Shown: positions 8,073 to 17,308, numbered from the stretch's first letter. The stretch: DNA of 64,000 bases from Candidatus Gottesmanbacteria bacterium (GCA_903821745.1 CAIJMI010000004.1:124001-188000), one strand, 5' to 3'. Notes: generated by a model from the sequence alone, not told the origin. Made by a program: numbers and translations.

Positions 8073-8768
8073 CTAATCTTTTCTTGCGAGTTCTCGGAGT
8101 AAATATGCAATAAGTTTTATACCAGTTGGGAGTGTCTTAAAGTGAGACGTGCCTGCTAAGCGTGGAGATTCTTTTGTTGGGAATTCAATACAGTGAAGTC
8201 CCTTTTTATATGAACGAACAATCATTTCTATGTCTATGGTTATTGATCCGGAATCTTGTATGCCTAAAGACTTATATGCTTTGAGAGTGATACCTCTAAA
8301 ACCATGTAACACGTCCCAAATGATAGGACCTCTTTTTCTAAATTTTAACGCTACTAAAAGAGAAAGAACTAACATACCCCACTTGCGAGGCTTGAGTAGT
8401 CTATTGTCTTCTTCATTTTTAGCACCTTTTATTACCCGGCTTCCGACAATCAAATCAAAACCGCGTGTGAATAATTTTTTGAATTTTAATAAGTCTTCAA
8501 CGGGAATTGATCCTTTAGGGTGGAAGAAAATAATTGCATCTGCGGAGCAAATATTTACTGCGTCCCGGTATGCCGCATTTAATCCCTTTTGTTTTTGTAT
8601 ATATACGGGAATAAGCTTACTTTTTAAATATTTTATAGTTCCATCTTTGCTGTTTCCGTCAATGGCAAATATTTCATCAAACCCCTTTGCAAATTTTTGA
8701 ATTTTTGGGATATCGTTTTTACATCCCGTCAATTCGTTATACGTCAACAGACACAGTGCAAGTTTCAT
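8073..8768 (-). CDS. Family 2 glycosyltransferase (DPM1/DPG-like)
   Basis: The 231-residue protein has a GT-A N terminus (LALCLLTYNELTG), the nucleotide-sugar region IFAIDGNSKDGT, and FFHPKGSI at the position where the DxD metal motif normally lies, followed by LIVGSR and HGFRGIT. This resembles polyprenyl-phosphate glycosyltransferases. The DxD motif appears altered, so donor binding could differ. It overlaps the upstream flavoprotein by 4 nt and precedes a GT-C-like membrane protein, which fits making and using a lipid-linked sugar donor. Confidence 0.85.
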   Translation of the reverse strand: MKLALCLLTYNELTGCKNDIPKIQKFAKGFDEIFAIDGNSKDGTIKYLKSKLIPVYIQKQKGLNAAYRDAVNICSADAIIFFHPKGSIPVEDLLKFKKLFTRGFDLIVGSRVIKGAKNEEDNRLLKPRKWGMLVLSLLVALKFRKRGPIIWDVLHGFRGITLKAYKSLGIQDSGSITIDIEMIVRSYKKGLHCIEFPTKESPRLAGTSHFKTLPTGIKLIAYLLRELARKD

Positions 8769-9985
8769 AGTAAATGATATTTTTTATCCATCGCATTCGC
8801 CATTTCGATTGCCTTAGTTACTGCAATATCAGAATTCATGTGCTCCCATTCTCCCCAGCGACCCAAACCGAATATTTGTTTATTGGAGAAGTAGGTCAAA
8901 ATCATTTTTGTTGCTTCTAATTTCTTTATTGTGTTTAAGGGGTATGCAAATGTATTTATCCAGAATGGTTGATGTCGTGTAGAATGAAGTTCAGCCCTTT
9001 TTTTATTTGTTTCAGTCCAATAACCACGCGCGTTGGTACAAAAATTTGAACGATAAAGACACCTATGATATGAAACTGATTTGTTTGGAACGTATGTCCA
9101 CTGTGCGTGAGTCTGTATCTGTTCGGGATAATAGGAAACTCTAATAGAGGAGTATTGTAAAGAATCGATTGCCTGATAAATATCATCAGGAATGGACGGT
9201 AAAAAATTAACCACCCTCCAAGGAATTGTCGTGATGATGAATGATCCATGATATTTTCCGTTGATTATTTTGTTGTGTACATGTATTGATTCGATGGGTT
9301 CGTTATATCTTATTTTATTTCCCAATTTTTTTGCCATCCGTTTCCATACCTCTCCGAAGCCAAAATTTTTCGGATAATAAAATAGTGCATGTGCAGGTAT
9401 AGCTACTTTGGATTTTTTTTGTAAATAACTCAGCACAATTTCTTTGGATGAAGACTTAGGTAATTTATTTAGCCAGTACGTACCCATCGTTTTGAGGTTA
9501 ACAGACCAAACCTTTTCATTATATGGAATCATATAATCTCGTGCGATTTGATTACCAAATTTCCAAATGATCCAATCTTTAAAATTTTCAGGTTTGGGTT
9601 TACCAAAAACACTACCAGCCGTAAGAATTGAATATAGGTAGCGCAACTGGTTTCTGATAGAGAACTGCCAAATGTTTGATTCGAAGGGGTAATCAATTTC
9701 GGACTTGTCTAACCTGATAGTCGAAACCCGATGGTATTGTCTCCATTCGGCTTTAGGCATAAATTGAAAAATAAACGCTAAGGCTTTTCGATTTTTAACT
9801 TCTAAAAAATGCCCCCCTCCGATATCTAGGGGACTGCCGTCTACCACTTTGCTTTTACATAGCCCGCCCGCCTCCTGGTCTTTCTCAAGAACAAGAAATG
9901 AGGTTTCCCCTAGCGCTAATAGTCTATTGGCAAAGGTTAAACCAGCGGGACCAGCTCCCAAAATAATATATTTAAAGTTTTCCAT
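8765..9985 (-). CDS. FAD-dependent amine-oxidase/UDP-galactopyranose mutase-like protein
   Basis: The 406-residue protein starts with the dinucleotide-binding motif YIILGAGPAGLTFANRL followed by LVLEKDQEAGGLCKS, the GG motif of the protoporphyrinogen oxidase/UGM superfamily. The C-terminal GLGRWGEWEHMNSD resembles the FAD-binding end of UGM-like enzymes. Since it leads an operon with two glycosyltransferase-type genes, a sugar-mutase or sugar-oxidising role in surface glycan synthesis is likelier than haem synthesis. Exact reaction not determinable. Confidence 0.7.
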   Translation of the reverse strand: MENFKYIILGAGPAGLTFANRLLALGETSFLVLEKDQEAGGLCKSKVVDGSPLDIGGGHFLEVKNRKALAFIFQFMPKAEWRQYHRVSTIRLDKSEIDYPFESNIWQFSIRNQLRYLYSILTAGSVFGKPKPENFKDWIIWKFGNQIARDYMIPYNEKVWSVNLKTMGTYWLNKLPKSSSKEIVLSYLQKKSKVAIPAHALFYYPKNFGFGEVWKRMAKKLGNKIRYNEPIESIHVHNKIINGKYHGSFIITTIPWRVVNFLPSIPDDIYQAIDSLQYSSIRVSYYPEQIQTHAQWTYVPNKSVSYHRCLYRSNFCTNARGYWTETNKKRAELHSTRHQPFWINTFAYPLNTIKKLEATKMILTYFSNKQIFGLGRWGEWEHMNSDIAVTKAIEMANAMDKKYHLL

Positions 9986-10128
9986 AAATATTTATTGCAC
10001 TATAAATACAGACAACTTTGTTGTATCTCTCTAGAGAAGTGTACTATGTTAATGTGTAAAACTGAAGCGTCGTCAAATAAATCGAGTTCTTACTTCAATT
10101 TAGAAACTTTGTAGTATATACTGATTGT

Positions 10129-10647
10129 ATGGATGAAACGTCTGCCCCAGAAACACCAAATGTGAAAGAAGAGGTGTATGTCACCTGGACATCTCCGTCC
10201 CGCTTGTTTAAAAGGCGGAACAAAGAATATTTTACCAATATTGGGGCAATTGTTTTTCTTCTTGTGGTCATACTTATATTTGCAAGAGAGTTTGTGTTAG
10301 TAGCCGCCGTACTTTCCATCGTATTTTTGATTTATGTGTTATCAACGGTTCCACCTGAGGATGTTACGCATAGATTGACGAATTTGGGCATTGAAAGCAC
10401 TGGCCATTTTTATCATTGGGAGGAGCTTGCAGAATTTTGGTTTGAAGAACAATGGGGACAGATGCTTTTGATTTTACAACCAAGACTGGGACCACGGATT
10501 ATTATATTACTTGGACAGCTGGATAAGAAGAAAATACAAGAAATAGCGGAAAAACATATACCATTTCGTGAACAGCCGGATAAGTCATGGGTGGAAAATG
10601 CAGCCTCATGGCTTTCTAAAAAAGTTCCTCTGGAAAAGCCACAGTGA
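10129..10647 (+). CDS. Membrane protein of unknown function
   Basis: 172 residues: a short N-terminal cytoplasmic stretch (VTWTSPSRLFKRRNKEY), two closely spaced membrane helices (about 42-60 and 62-80), then a soluble domain with HRLTNLGIESTGHFYHWEEL and a Trp/Glu-rich part. I do not recognise the family with certainty, although the soluble part after two helices resembles small PH-like domains. TATACT at 10117-10122 lies 6 nt before the ATG, so the mRNA is probably leaderless. Confidence 0.6.
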   Translation: MDETSAPETPNVKEEVYVTWTSPSRLFKRRNKEYFTNIGAIVFLLVVILIFAREFVLVAAVLSIVFLIYVLSTVPPEDVTHRLTNLGIESTGHFYHWEELAEFWFEEQWGQMLLILQPRLGPRIIILLGQLDKKKIQEIAEKHIPFREQPDKSWVENAASWLSKKVPLEKPQ

Positions 10648-10686
10648 TGGCCTCAATCTCAATTTCGTAGTAAAATGCATCCATTG

Positions 10687-10758
10687 GCTCCTGTAGTTTA
10701 ACGGATAGAATAGGGGTTTGCGGAACCTCTGATCGCAGTTCGATTCTGCGCGGGAGCG
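10687..10758 (+). tRNA. tRNA-Arg (GCG)
   Basis: Acceptor GCTCCTG pairs with CGGGAGC; anticodon stem GGGGT/ACCTC holds loop TTGCGGA, giving anticodon GCG; T-arm is CGCAG TTCGATT CTGCG. Discriminator G, no CCA. Most bacteria use ACG (read as ICG) here; GCG is unusual and does not need TadA editing. Confidence 0.93.
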
Positions 10759-10767
10759 CAAAAAGTT

Positions 10768-10853
10768 GGAGGATTAGCCAAGTGGTTTACGGCGACAGTC
10801 TCGAAAACTGTTCTCCCGAAAGGGAGGCGCAGGTTCGAATCCTGCATCCTCCG
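10768..10853 (+). tRNA. tRNA-Ser (CGA)
   Basis: Acceptor GGAGGAT pairs with ATCCTCC; anticodon loop CTCGAAA gives CGA; variable arm CTCCCGAAAGGGAG forms a clear extra stem. Discriminator G, no CCA. It lies 9 nt after tRNA-Arg(GCG). Confidence 0.95.
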
Positions 10854-10887
10854 CATAAAAAAGGAGCGAAAATAACAAAGGAGGCAT

Positions 10888-11307
10888 ATGAAAATAACAA
10901 TTTGCGGAAGCATGCAGTTTTATCAGGAAATGAAAGCTATTAAAGATGGGCTTGAAATTTTGGGTCATGATGTATTAGTTCCAAAAGAAGTAGAAGATAA
11001 TACTATTCCCATTGAGGCGTTACCAGGGACAACAGATGAAGAAAAAATTACCGCTAAAATAGAATACGATTTTATCCGTGAGCACTTTTTTAAGATCCAG
11101 GTGTCAGAGGCAATTTTGATTTTAAACTATGAGAAAAAAGGGATTCCTGGATATATTGGTGGCAATACATTTTTGGAAATGGGGTATGCTTTTGGATTTG
11201 GAAAGAAAATTTATCTCATGTTTCCCATACCGAAGACGGAATATTCTGTTGAAATGTTCTCTATGCAGCCAATAGTGATTGATGGGGATATTACAAAAAT
11301 TAAATAA
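10888..11307 (+). CDS. Nucleoside 2-deoxyribosyltransferase-like protein
   Basis: The 139-residue protein has a Rossmann-like start KITICGSMQFYQEM, a central region with a GHDVLVPKE strand, and the motif GGNTFLEMGYAFGFGKKI, in which the Glu corresponds to the catalytic Glu of nucleoside deoxyribosyltransferase-like folds. Members act on nucleosides or nucleotides or are of unknown function. An AAGGAGG sequence lies 5 nt before the ATG. It sits between tRNA genes and may be co-transcribed with them. Confidence 0.65.
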   Translation: MKITICGSMQFYQEMKAIKDGLEILGHDVLVPKEVEDNTIPIEALPGTTDEEKITAKIEYDFIREHFFKIQVSEAILILNYEKKGIPGYIGGNTFLEMGYAFGFGKKIYLMFPIPKTEYSVEMFSMQPIVIDGDITKIK

Positions 11308-11313
11308 AAGTAA

Positions 11314-11385
11314 GCTTCTGTAGTTCAATGGATAGAACGCGGCCCTCCGGAGGCTGTAATTGCAGTTCGACTCTGCACAGGAGCG
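11314..11385 (+). tRNA. tRNA-Arg (CCG)
   Basis: Acceptor GCTTCTG pairs with CAGGAGC; anticodon stem CGGCC/GGCTG holds loop CTCCGGA, giving CCG; T-arm TGCAG TTCGACT CTGCA. Discriminator G, no CCA. It starts 6 nt after the preceding stop codon. Confidence 0.94.
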
Positions 11386-11659
11386 CACATCGTTTGTTGT
11401 AATAGGGAATTTAATTTCCAATGGTTGCCACAGTGAGTTCTGTTGCCGCAAATGCTGTACCAACAAGAAATACTGATGTCATTATTTCTACAAAAAAATA
11501 TGACGTTGAGAAGACTGCAAAATGGTTTCAATATTTTGTTTAAATGATGCTGTTGTTCTGCCTAAAGAAGAGAAATAACGATAAGGGCAATAAATGCGGG
11601 GATTTATTGGATATACTCCGATTATGTTGCAAGGATGATATAATTCGATAAGTTTTCTT
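11386..11659 (+). other. Non-coding stretch between tRNAs
   Basis: No gene I can support. A 40-codon frame (11421-11543) is open but lacks a recognisable family or Shine-Dalgarno sequence and may be chance or a gene remnant. TATAAT at 11638 could be a -10 box for the serine tRNA at 11660. Confidence 0.35.
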
Positions 11660-11747
11660 GGAGGAGTCGCCTAGTTGGTTTATGGCGCAGACCTGGAAAG
11701 TCTGTTTGGGGGCAACCTCATCGCAGGTTCGAATCCTGTCTCCTCCG
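11660..11747 (+). tRNA. tRNA-Ser (GGA)
   Basis: Acceptor GGAGGAG pairs with CTCCTCC; anticodon stem CAGAC/GTCTG holds loop CTGGAAA, giving GGA; a long variable arm is present. Discriminator G, no CCA. With GCT, TGA and CGA nearby, this completes the set of serine isoacceptors. Confidence 0.95.
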
Positions 11748-11840
11748 CACAAGATACACTTCGTGTTATTTCAAGGAGAATAAAAATAATCAAACATTGC
11801 ATAGTCGTGGTACGATGACGACTAAGAAGGAATAGTAAAG

Positions 11841-12476
11841 CTATTTTTTTAATTTGTGCTTCACAGCCTCGACCACCATTGGAATGACAGAAACTAAAAC
11901 AATGGCAATAATTACTAAGGAGAAATTATGTTTGATAGATGGGATATTTCCAAAGAAAAAGCCAGCAAGAATAAATAAAGAGACCCACATAATGCCACCC
12001 GCAATATCAAAAGGTAAAAATGTTTTATAATTCATTTTTCCAATACCCGCAACAAATGGGGTGAATGTTCGGACAATGGGAACAAAACGAGCAAGGATAA
12101 TAGTTTTCTTGCCATATTTTTCAAAGAACCGTTGTGTTTTTTCAATATGTTCTTTCTGAATAGGAATTTTTGGATTCTCGATCATTTTTTGCCCAAAAAA
12201 ATGCCCTATCCAATAGTTGGAATTATCACCAATAATAGCTGCCAGGATCATGAGGGGGAGAATAAGCCAAATATTAAATGATCCAAGTGCTGCCATAGCT
12301 CCCGTTGCAAATAGCAGTGAGTCTCCAGGAAGAAAAGGTGTTAGCACCAGCCCAGTTTCAATAAAAATAATACCAAAGATAATTGCATAGGTTGCTGTTC
12401 CATAGGTGGCAAGCAGTTGCACAAGGTGGGTGTCAATATGCAAAATAAAGCTCACAAGGTTCATGATGATATCCAT
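11841..12476 (-). CDS. DedA family membrane protein (VTT domain)
   Basis: The 211-residue protein has the DedA pattern: IFIETGLVLTPFLPGDSLLF near the N terminus, GDNSNYWIG, and ARFVPIVRTFTPFVAGIGKM, plus about five membrane helices. DedA proteins help recycle undecaprenyl phosphate or flip phospholipids and support membrane homeostasis. On the reverse strand TATAAT (12485-12490) ends 8 nt before the ATG, giving a near-leaderless transcript divergent from the flavoprotein at 12523. Confidence 0.92.
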   Translation of the reverse strand: MDIIMNLVSFILHIDTHLVQLLATYGTATYAIIFGIIFIETGLVLTPFLPGDSLLFATGAMAALGSFNIWLILPLMILAAIIGDNSNYWIGHFFGQKMIENPKIPIQKEHIEKTQRFFEKYGKKTIILARFVPIVRTFTPFVAGIGKMNYKTFLPFDIAGGIMWVSLFILAGFFFGNIPSIKHNFSLVIIAIVLVSVIPMVVEAVKHKLKK

Positions 12477-12522
12477 AGAGTTTGATTATACGAAAAAACG
12501 AATTATGTGTATACTCACAGGT

Positions 12523-13758
12523 ATGGATAATTTCAATGTAGGTGTCATTGGGGGTGGGGCAGCAGGCATCATGGCAGCCTTATCCGTGAAAAAGCATCAT
12601 CCCGAAAAATCCGTTATTTTGATAGACCGAACGTTTGAGCTAGGACGAAAATTGCTTATTGCAGGAGCTGGAAGAGGGAATCTCACCAATAAGAATCTTC
12701 AAAAAGATCCGACGGAGTATATTCACGGACCCAAAGCGTTGATACAACACATATTCCAACAATTGGGATATCAGGATATTGTGACGTTTTTTCAAGATAT
12801 AGGAATTACCCTGTATGAAGAGCAAAAGACTGGAAGAGGAAAAATGTTTCCGAGTATTGATCATGCCAAAACGGTGCGGGATATTTTAGTTGATGAGCTT
12901 ACCACGAACCATGTTGTTGTTCAGGTAAATACTGAGGTGCAATCTATGACTTATGCTGGAACAGCATGGAACATACAAACAACCAATGGCCCAGTGCAAG
13001 TACAAGATTGTATTCTTTCTTGTGGAGGAAAAACCTATCCATCGCTCGGATCAAACGGATCAGGATACGAGTTAGCCCGAAGTATCGGACACACCATTAT
13101 TGAACCGATTCCAAGCGCGGTTCCTTTAGTGTCAAAAAATACGCTCTCTCACCTTCTGCAAGGGGAAAAATTAGGAATGCAGGTAACTAGTGAAGATGGC
13201 GTATCTATGATTGGCGATGTTTTGTTTACTCAATATGGTCTTTCAGGTTCTGCAATTCTGGATATGAGCAGGAATATTTCTATCGCATTGCATCGTCATC
13301 ATCAAACACAGGTGGTTATAAAACTATCATTTTTCCCTGGTAAAACAGAACGAGACATACGACAAGTATTAGAAGAACGATGGAAAAGTCATGAAGATCA
13401 ATTAGTTGCCCGAAGTTTGTGGGGACTCGTAACAACAAAAGTTGCGGGAGCGGTATGCGCAGTTTCAGAAATCCCAAAAGATAAAACAGTGGGAAATATG
13501 ACAATGGAAGAAAAGAACAGAGTAATACAAACGCTTTCTTCATATGAATGTAGAATTACGGATACGCGAGGATGGAATGAGGCTGAATTTTCAACTGGAG
13601 GTGTGGTGGCGGATGAAGTAGATGATAGAACTCTTGCGTCTAAAAAAGTTTCGCATTTATATATCGCAGGAGAACTCTTGGATGTTGATGGTGACGTCGG
13701 CGGATTTAATTTGTCTTGGGCATGGGCCTCCGGATGGGTGGCCGGAAAATTACAATAA
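12523..13758 (+). CDS. HI0933/YhiN (BaiN-like) flavoprotein
   Basis: The 411-residue protein starts with NVGVIGGGAAGIMAAL (FAD-binding) followed by the hallmark GRKLLIAGAGRGNLTN, has CGGKTYPSLGSNGSGYELA in the middle and ends with LYIAGELLDVDGDVGGFNL, all typical of the HI0933 family of NAD(P)/FAD oxidoreductases. The physiological substrate of most members is unknown. The ATG at 12523 is chosen because TATACT (12510-12515) ends 7 nt upstream; the upstream in-frame extension would overlap the divergent dedA gene. Confidence 0.93.
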   Translation: MDNFNVGVIGGGAAGIMAALSVKKHHPEKSVILIDRTFELGRKLLIAGAGRGNLTNKNLQKDPTEYIHGPKALIQHIFQQLGYQDIVTFFQDIGITLYEEQKTGRGKMFPSIDHAKTVRDILVDELTTNHVVVQVNTEVQSMTYAGTAWNIQTTNGPVQVQDCILSCGGKTYPSLGSNGSGYELARSIGHTIIEPIPSAVPLVSKNTLSHLLQGEKLGMQVTSEDGVSMIGDVLFTQYGLSGSAILDMSRNISIALHRHHQTQVVIKLSFFPGKTERDIRQVLEERWKSHEDQLVARSLWGLVTTKVAGAVCAVSEIPKDKTVGNMTMEEKNRVIQTLSSYECRITDTRGWNEAEFSTGGVVADEVDDRTLASKKVSHLYIAGELLDVDGDVGGFNLSWAWASGWVAGKLQ

Positions 13759-13778
13759 AAGAATAGTACAATAGAGGT

Positions 13779-14249
13779 ATGATCACCTGTACGTTTGAAA
13801 ATGGAAATACAAATTCTTTGCGCCATGTTGTGGTTCATATGATTGTGGAAAAAGACGGATGTCTGCTTTTGGAAAAACGCGATGGGCCAATTCTCGAAAC
13901 AGGAAAATGGAGTATACCCGCTGGATTTTTGGAACGGGATGAAACTGCCGCGCAGTGTGCAATCCGGGAACTTAAAGAAGAGACGGGATGGGATGGGGAA
14001 GTGATAAAACTTTTTAAAATTAATACGGATCCTCACCGGCCACATGAAGATAGACAAAACATCACCATTGAATTTTTAGTAAAACCAATAAAGAAAACCG
14101 GAGACAAGGATTGGGAGTCATCAAAGGTTGAGTGGATTCCGATTGAGAAATTGCTGCCGTTTGAAGAATATGCATTTGATCACGGAGAGACCATTAGGCA
14201 ATACTTGGAATATAAGAAAAACCCATTTCCATTACCAATTCTTCTCTAA
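13779..14249 (+). CDS. Nudix hydrolase
   Basis: The 156-residue protein has a perfect Nudix box from about residue 49 to 71 (G, E55, then REL and EETGW). It cleaves nucleoside diphosphates linked to another moiety; the substrate cannot be read from sequence. TACAAT (13767-13772) lies 6 nt before the ATG, another near-leaderless start. It is 20 nt after the flavoprotein gene. Confidence 0.93.
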   Translation: MITCTFENGNTNSLRHVVVHMIVEKDGCLLLEKRDGPILETGKWSIPAGFLERDETAAQCAIRELKEETGWDGEVIKLFKINTDPHRPHEDRQNITIEFLVKPIKKTGDKDWESSKVEWIPIEKLLPFEEYAFDHGETIRQYLEYKKNPFPLPILL

Positions 14250-14252
14250 CGG

Positions 14253-14280
14253 TTGTTATTTTTGCATTTTGTGATATTCT
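14253..14280 (+). promoter_or_regulatory. Probable dnaG-rpoD promoter
   Basis: TTGTTA at 14253-14258, a 16-nt spacer and TATTCT at 14275-14280 form a plausible housekeeping promoter. It would give a leader of about 40 nt carrying the GAGGAG that precedes the dnaG start, unlike the many leaderless units nearby. Confidence 0.45.
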
Positions 14281-14325
14281 TTAAGCCACGAGTTGTGTAT
14301 CTTAGGTTTTTGAGGAGTGTCACGT

Positions 14326-16104
14326 ATGGGCGATGCAGATGAAGTCAAATCACGATTAAACATTGTCGATATTATTGGCGAAAAAGTAATACTTAAAAAA
14401 TCCGGTCGTAACTTCAAAGGATTATGTCCCTTCCATAATGAGAAAACACCATCCTTTATGGTGTCTCCTGATCGTCAAGTATTTCATTGTTTTGGATGTG
14501 GGAAAGGCGGATCGGTTATCGATTTTATCATGGAATATGAACACGTGGAATTTCCTGAAGCCCTAGAAGAGTTAGCGTCGCGTGCAGGAGTAACGTTATC
14601 AACCGTTAAAAGTGAATCTCCCGAGAGAAAATTGAAAGAAGAATTGTATGAAATGAACGCGCTTGCAAGTGATTTTTATCAATATCTGCTCGTTAAACAT
14701 CCGCTAGGAGAAAAAGCACTGTTATATTTAAAAAATCGAGGCATTACAGATAAATCGATAAAGACATTTGGCATTGGATATAGTCCCAATAGTTGGGAAG
14801 CGTTATATCAGTTTTTAAAAAAGAAAAAATATTCGGATGATTTGATTGAAAAGGCAGGATTAGCACTTCATGGAAATCGGGGATTGTATGATCGGTTTCG
14901 CGGTCGTCTCATGTTTACGCTCCATGACCATCGGGGAAATGTTGTCGGATTTTCCGGACGGGTGCTCAATCCAACAATAAAAGACGCAAAATATATTAAT
15001 ACATCGGAGACCCCGGTATATAGTAAAAGCAATGTATTGTTTGGTCTTGATGTCACGCATGAGGCAATCGCCAAGGCAAATGAAGCAATTCTTATGGAAG
15101 GGGAAATTGATGCAATTTCTTCATTTCAGGCAGGGGTTTCAAATGTTGTTGCGATTAAAGGATCAGCGCTGACTGAAGGTCATGTTCATCTTCTTAAACG
15201 GTATACAGAACGGATTATTTTTTCACTTGATAGTGATATGGCAGGGGATGCTGCATCAAGACGAGGTATTGATATCGCAGAGCGTGCGGGGCTGGATATG
15301 AAAGTTGCGGTGATGCCCGTTGGAAAAGACCCAGATGAAGCTGTGCGCGAAGATCCTGTAGGATTTAAAAAAGCAATGAAAAACGCAGTTCCTATTTATG
15401 ATTATTTTATTACCTCTGCAGTGAAACGATTTGACACAAAAACTGCGTTTGGAAAAAAGAAAGCGAGTGAAGAATTATTGCCGATACTTTCAAAAATAGA
15501 AAATAGTATTGTGCAGGGACATTACATCAAAAAAGTTGCACAAGCGCTCGATGTTTCAGAAGATATTGTTGTTGACGGAGTAAAAAAAGTCAAACAACCA
15601 GTAAGTTCATTTCGAGATCAGATAGTTCCAGAAAAAACGAAAGAAAGTTTTGCCATTTCAGGACCGGAACGGTTGGAGCTGTATTGTTTAGGATTAATGC
15701 TTCAAGGAGACACACGAACACTCTATGCGGAGTTTACACAGGTTGTTGCACCGGGTGATATGAAACATATGGGAGTGCGGAGAATTGTTGAAGCGCTGAT
15801 TCCGTATATGAAAAATGATTCTTCCTTTGAAGTTGCGGATTTTGCAAAAGTGCTTTCCAAAGAATTACTTCCAGTTTTGGATGAAGCATATCTGTGGGAT
15901 ATTTCGGTAAGTACAGAAAACAGTGAATTCTTTACGAAAGAATGGGTTAGAACTCTGAAAGAGGTAAGAAAAAGTATCTTAAAACGGAAGATGCGGGAGG
16001 TGGCAGATAGAATACGGACAACGTCTGAACAGGAAGCAGAAGTCATCCAGGAAGAATTGGCAAAATTAGCTTCAGAATATGCGCTTCTGGAAAAAACCAG
16101 CTGA
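14326..16104 (+). CDS. dnaG: DNA primase
   Basis: About 592 residues. The N-terminal CHC2 zinc finger is visible (CPFHNEKTPSF ... HCFGCGKGGS), followed by the primase core and a Toprim domain with AILMEGEIDAIS and FSLDSDMAGDAA. The C-terminal part is the variable helicase-interacting region. DnaG makes RNA primers for replication. I choose the ATG at 14326, 8 nt after GAGGAG, over a GTG three codons upstream. It heads the conserved dnaG-rpoD macromolecular-synthesis pair. Confidence 0.97.
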   Translation: MGDADEVKSRLNIVDIIGEKVILKKSGRNFKGLCPFHNEKTPSFMVSPDRQVFHCFGCGKGGSVIDFIMEYEHVEFPEALEELASRAGVTLSTVKSESPERKLKEELYEMNALASDFYQYLLVKHPLGEKALLYLKNRGITDKSIKTFGIGYSPNSWEALYQFLKKKKYSDDLIEKAGLALHGNRGLYDRFRGRLMFTLHDHRGNVVGFSGRVLNPTIKDAKYINTSETPVYSKSNVLFGLDVTHEAIAKANEAILMEGEIDAISSFQAGVSNVVAIKGSALTEGHVHLLKRYTERIIFSLDSDMAGDAASRRGIDIAERAGLDMKVAVMPVGKDPDEAVREDPVGFKKAMKNAVPIYDYFITSAVKRFDTKTAFGKKKASEELLPILSKIENSIVQGHYIKKVAQALDVSEDIVVDGVKKVKQPVSSFRDQIVPEKTKESFAISGPERLELYCLGLMLQGDTRTLYAEFTQVVAPGDMKHMGVRRIVEALIPYMKNDSSFEVADFAKVLSKELLPVLDEAYLWDISVSTENSEFFTKEWVRTLKEVRKSILKRKMREVADRIRTTSEQEAEVIQEELAKLASEYALLEKTS

Positions 16105-16189
16105 GACTGGTATAATGCTGTTTATCCAAGCGAAGTTCATTGTTTATTGATTGTTCAATCATTTATAAACAGGGACTCACGGTACATCT

Positions 16190-17278
16190 ATGACAAAGCC
16201 AAAAACTATTGCTAGTGCTGAAGAACTTCTTAAAGAAGGAAAAGAAAACGGTTTTATCTCCCAGGAAGACATTCTCTTTTTATACCCCAAACCAGAAGAT
16301 CATATCGTTGATATTGATCACTTATATGATAAATTGATCCGCGCAGGCATTGATGTCTTCGAAACAACATCAGCAGATGTTGAAAAAGAAGCAGGAAAAA
16401 GTATTGAAGAGCTTGAAAAAGAGATTGAATCTCTTGTGACATCAAGTGCGGAACCTGTATCAGATCCAGTACGCATGTATTTAAAAGAAATCGGTCGTAT
16501 TCCACTTTTGAAATTTGAAGATGAAATATACCTTGCAAAGCGGTATGAAAAAGGAGACAAAAAAGCAAAGAAAAAATTAACAGAATCCAATCTTCGGCTC
16601 GTGGTGTCCATTGCCAAAAAATATATCGGCCGTGGGATGAGTTTACTGGATTTGATTCAAGAAGGAAATCAAGGACTGATTCGGGCTGTAGAAAAATATG
16701 ATTGGCGCAAAGGATATAAATTTTCAACGTACGCAACATGGTGGATTAGACAGGCAATAACCCGGGCAATAGCTGACCAGGCACGTACCATTCGTATTCC
16801 CGTTCATATGGTAGAAACCATTAATCGATTTGCACGCATTTCCCGTCGACTGATGCAAGATCTTGGTCGGGAACCGTTTCCTGAAGAAATTGCCAAAGCA
16901 ATGGAAGTGGATGTGACAAAAGTGCGTGAGATTATGAAAGTTTCTCAGGAACCAACCAGTCTTGAAACACCCGTTGGTGATGAAGAAGATAGCCATCTTG
17001 GAGATTTTATTTCAGATCCAGGACCAACTCCTTATGATCAAACAAGCAAACAGCTGTTGAAAGAACATATGGAAGAAGTGTTAACAACACTTTCAGATCG
17101 TGAGAAAAAAGTGTTGATTTTACGGTTTGGTCTTGAAGATGGAAAGCCAAGAACATTGGAAGAAGTGGGTGCTATGTTTGGAGTTACCCGTGAACGTATT
17201 AGACAAATTGAGGCAAAAGCATTGAGAAAACTTCGTCATCCGTCACGGAGTAAAAAGCTAAAAGATTACCTCGAGTAA
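16190..17278 (+). CDS. rpoD: Primary RNA polymerase sigma factor (sigma-70/RpoD)
   Basis: The 362-residue protein has region 1.2 (DPVRMYLKEIGRIPLL), region 2 with the -10 recognition helix (KFSTYATWWIRQAITRAI), region 3 and region 4 with the -35 recognition helix-turn-helix (TLEEVGAMFGVTRERIRQIE). It is a short primary sigma factor without the long non-conserved insertion found in proteobacteria. It follows dnaG by 85 nt, as in the classic operon. Confidence 0.97.
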   Translation: MTKPKTIASAEELLKEGKENGFISQEDILFLYPKPEDHIVDIDHLYDKLIRAGIDVFETTSADVEKEAGKSIEELEKEIESLVTSSAEPVSDPVRMYLKEIGRIPLLKFEDEIYLAKRYEKGDKKAKKKLTESNLRLVVSIAKKYIGRGMSLLDLIQEGNQGLIRAVEKYDWRKGYKFSTYATWWIRQAITRAIADQARTIRIPVHMVETINRFARISRRLMQDLGREPFPEEIAKAMEVDVTKVREIMKVSQEPTSLETPVGDEEDSHLGDFISDPGPTPYDQTSKQLLKEHMEEVLTTLSDREKKVLILRFGLEDGKPRTLEEVGAMFGVTRERIRQIEAKALRKLRHPSRSKKLKDYLE

Positions 17279-17308
17279 CCGTCTCCCTTAAAAAATGGAA
17301 AAATCCTT

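Noticed and set aside
10698..10968. Reverse-strand frames over the tRNA cluster (also 6154-6399, 11325-11752)
   Set aside because: They are antisense readings of tRNA genes and contain the typical tRNA-derived Cys/Arg-rich peptides.
11421..11543. 40-codon frame between tRNAs
   Set aside because: No homology, no Shine-Dalgarno sequence and no suitably placed promoter; noted only in the description of the gap.
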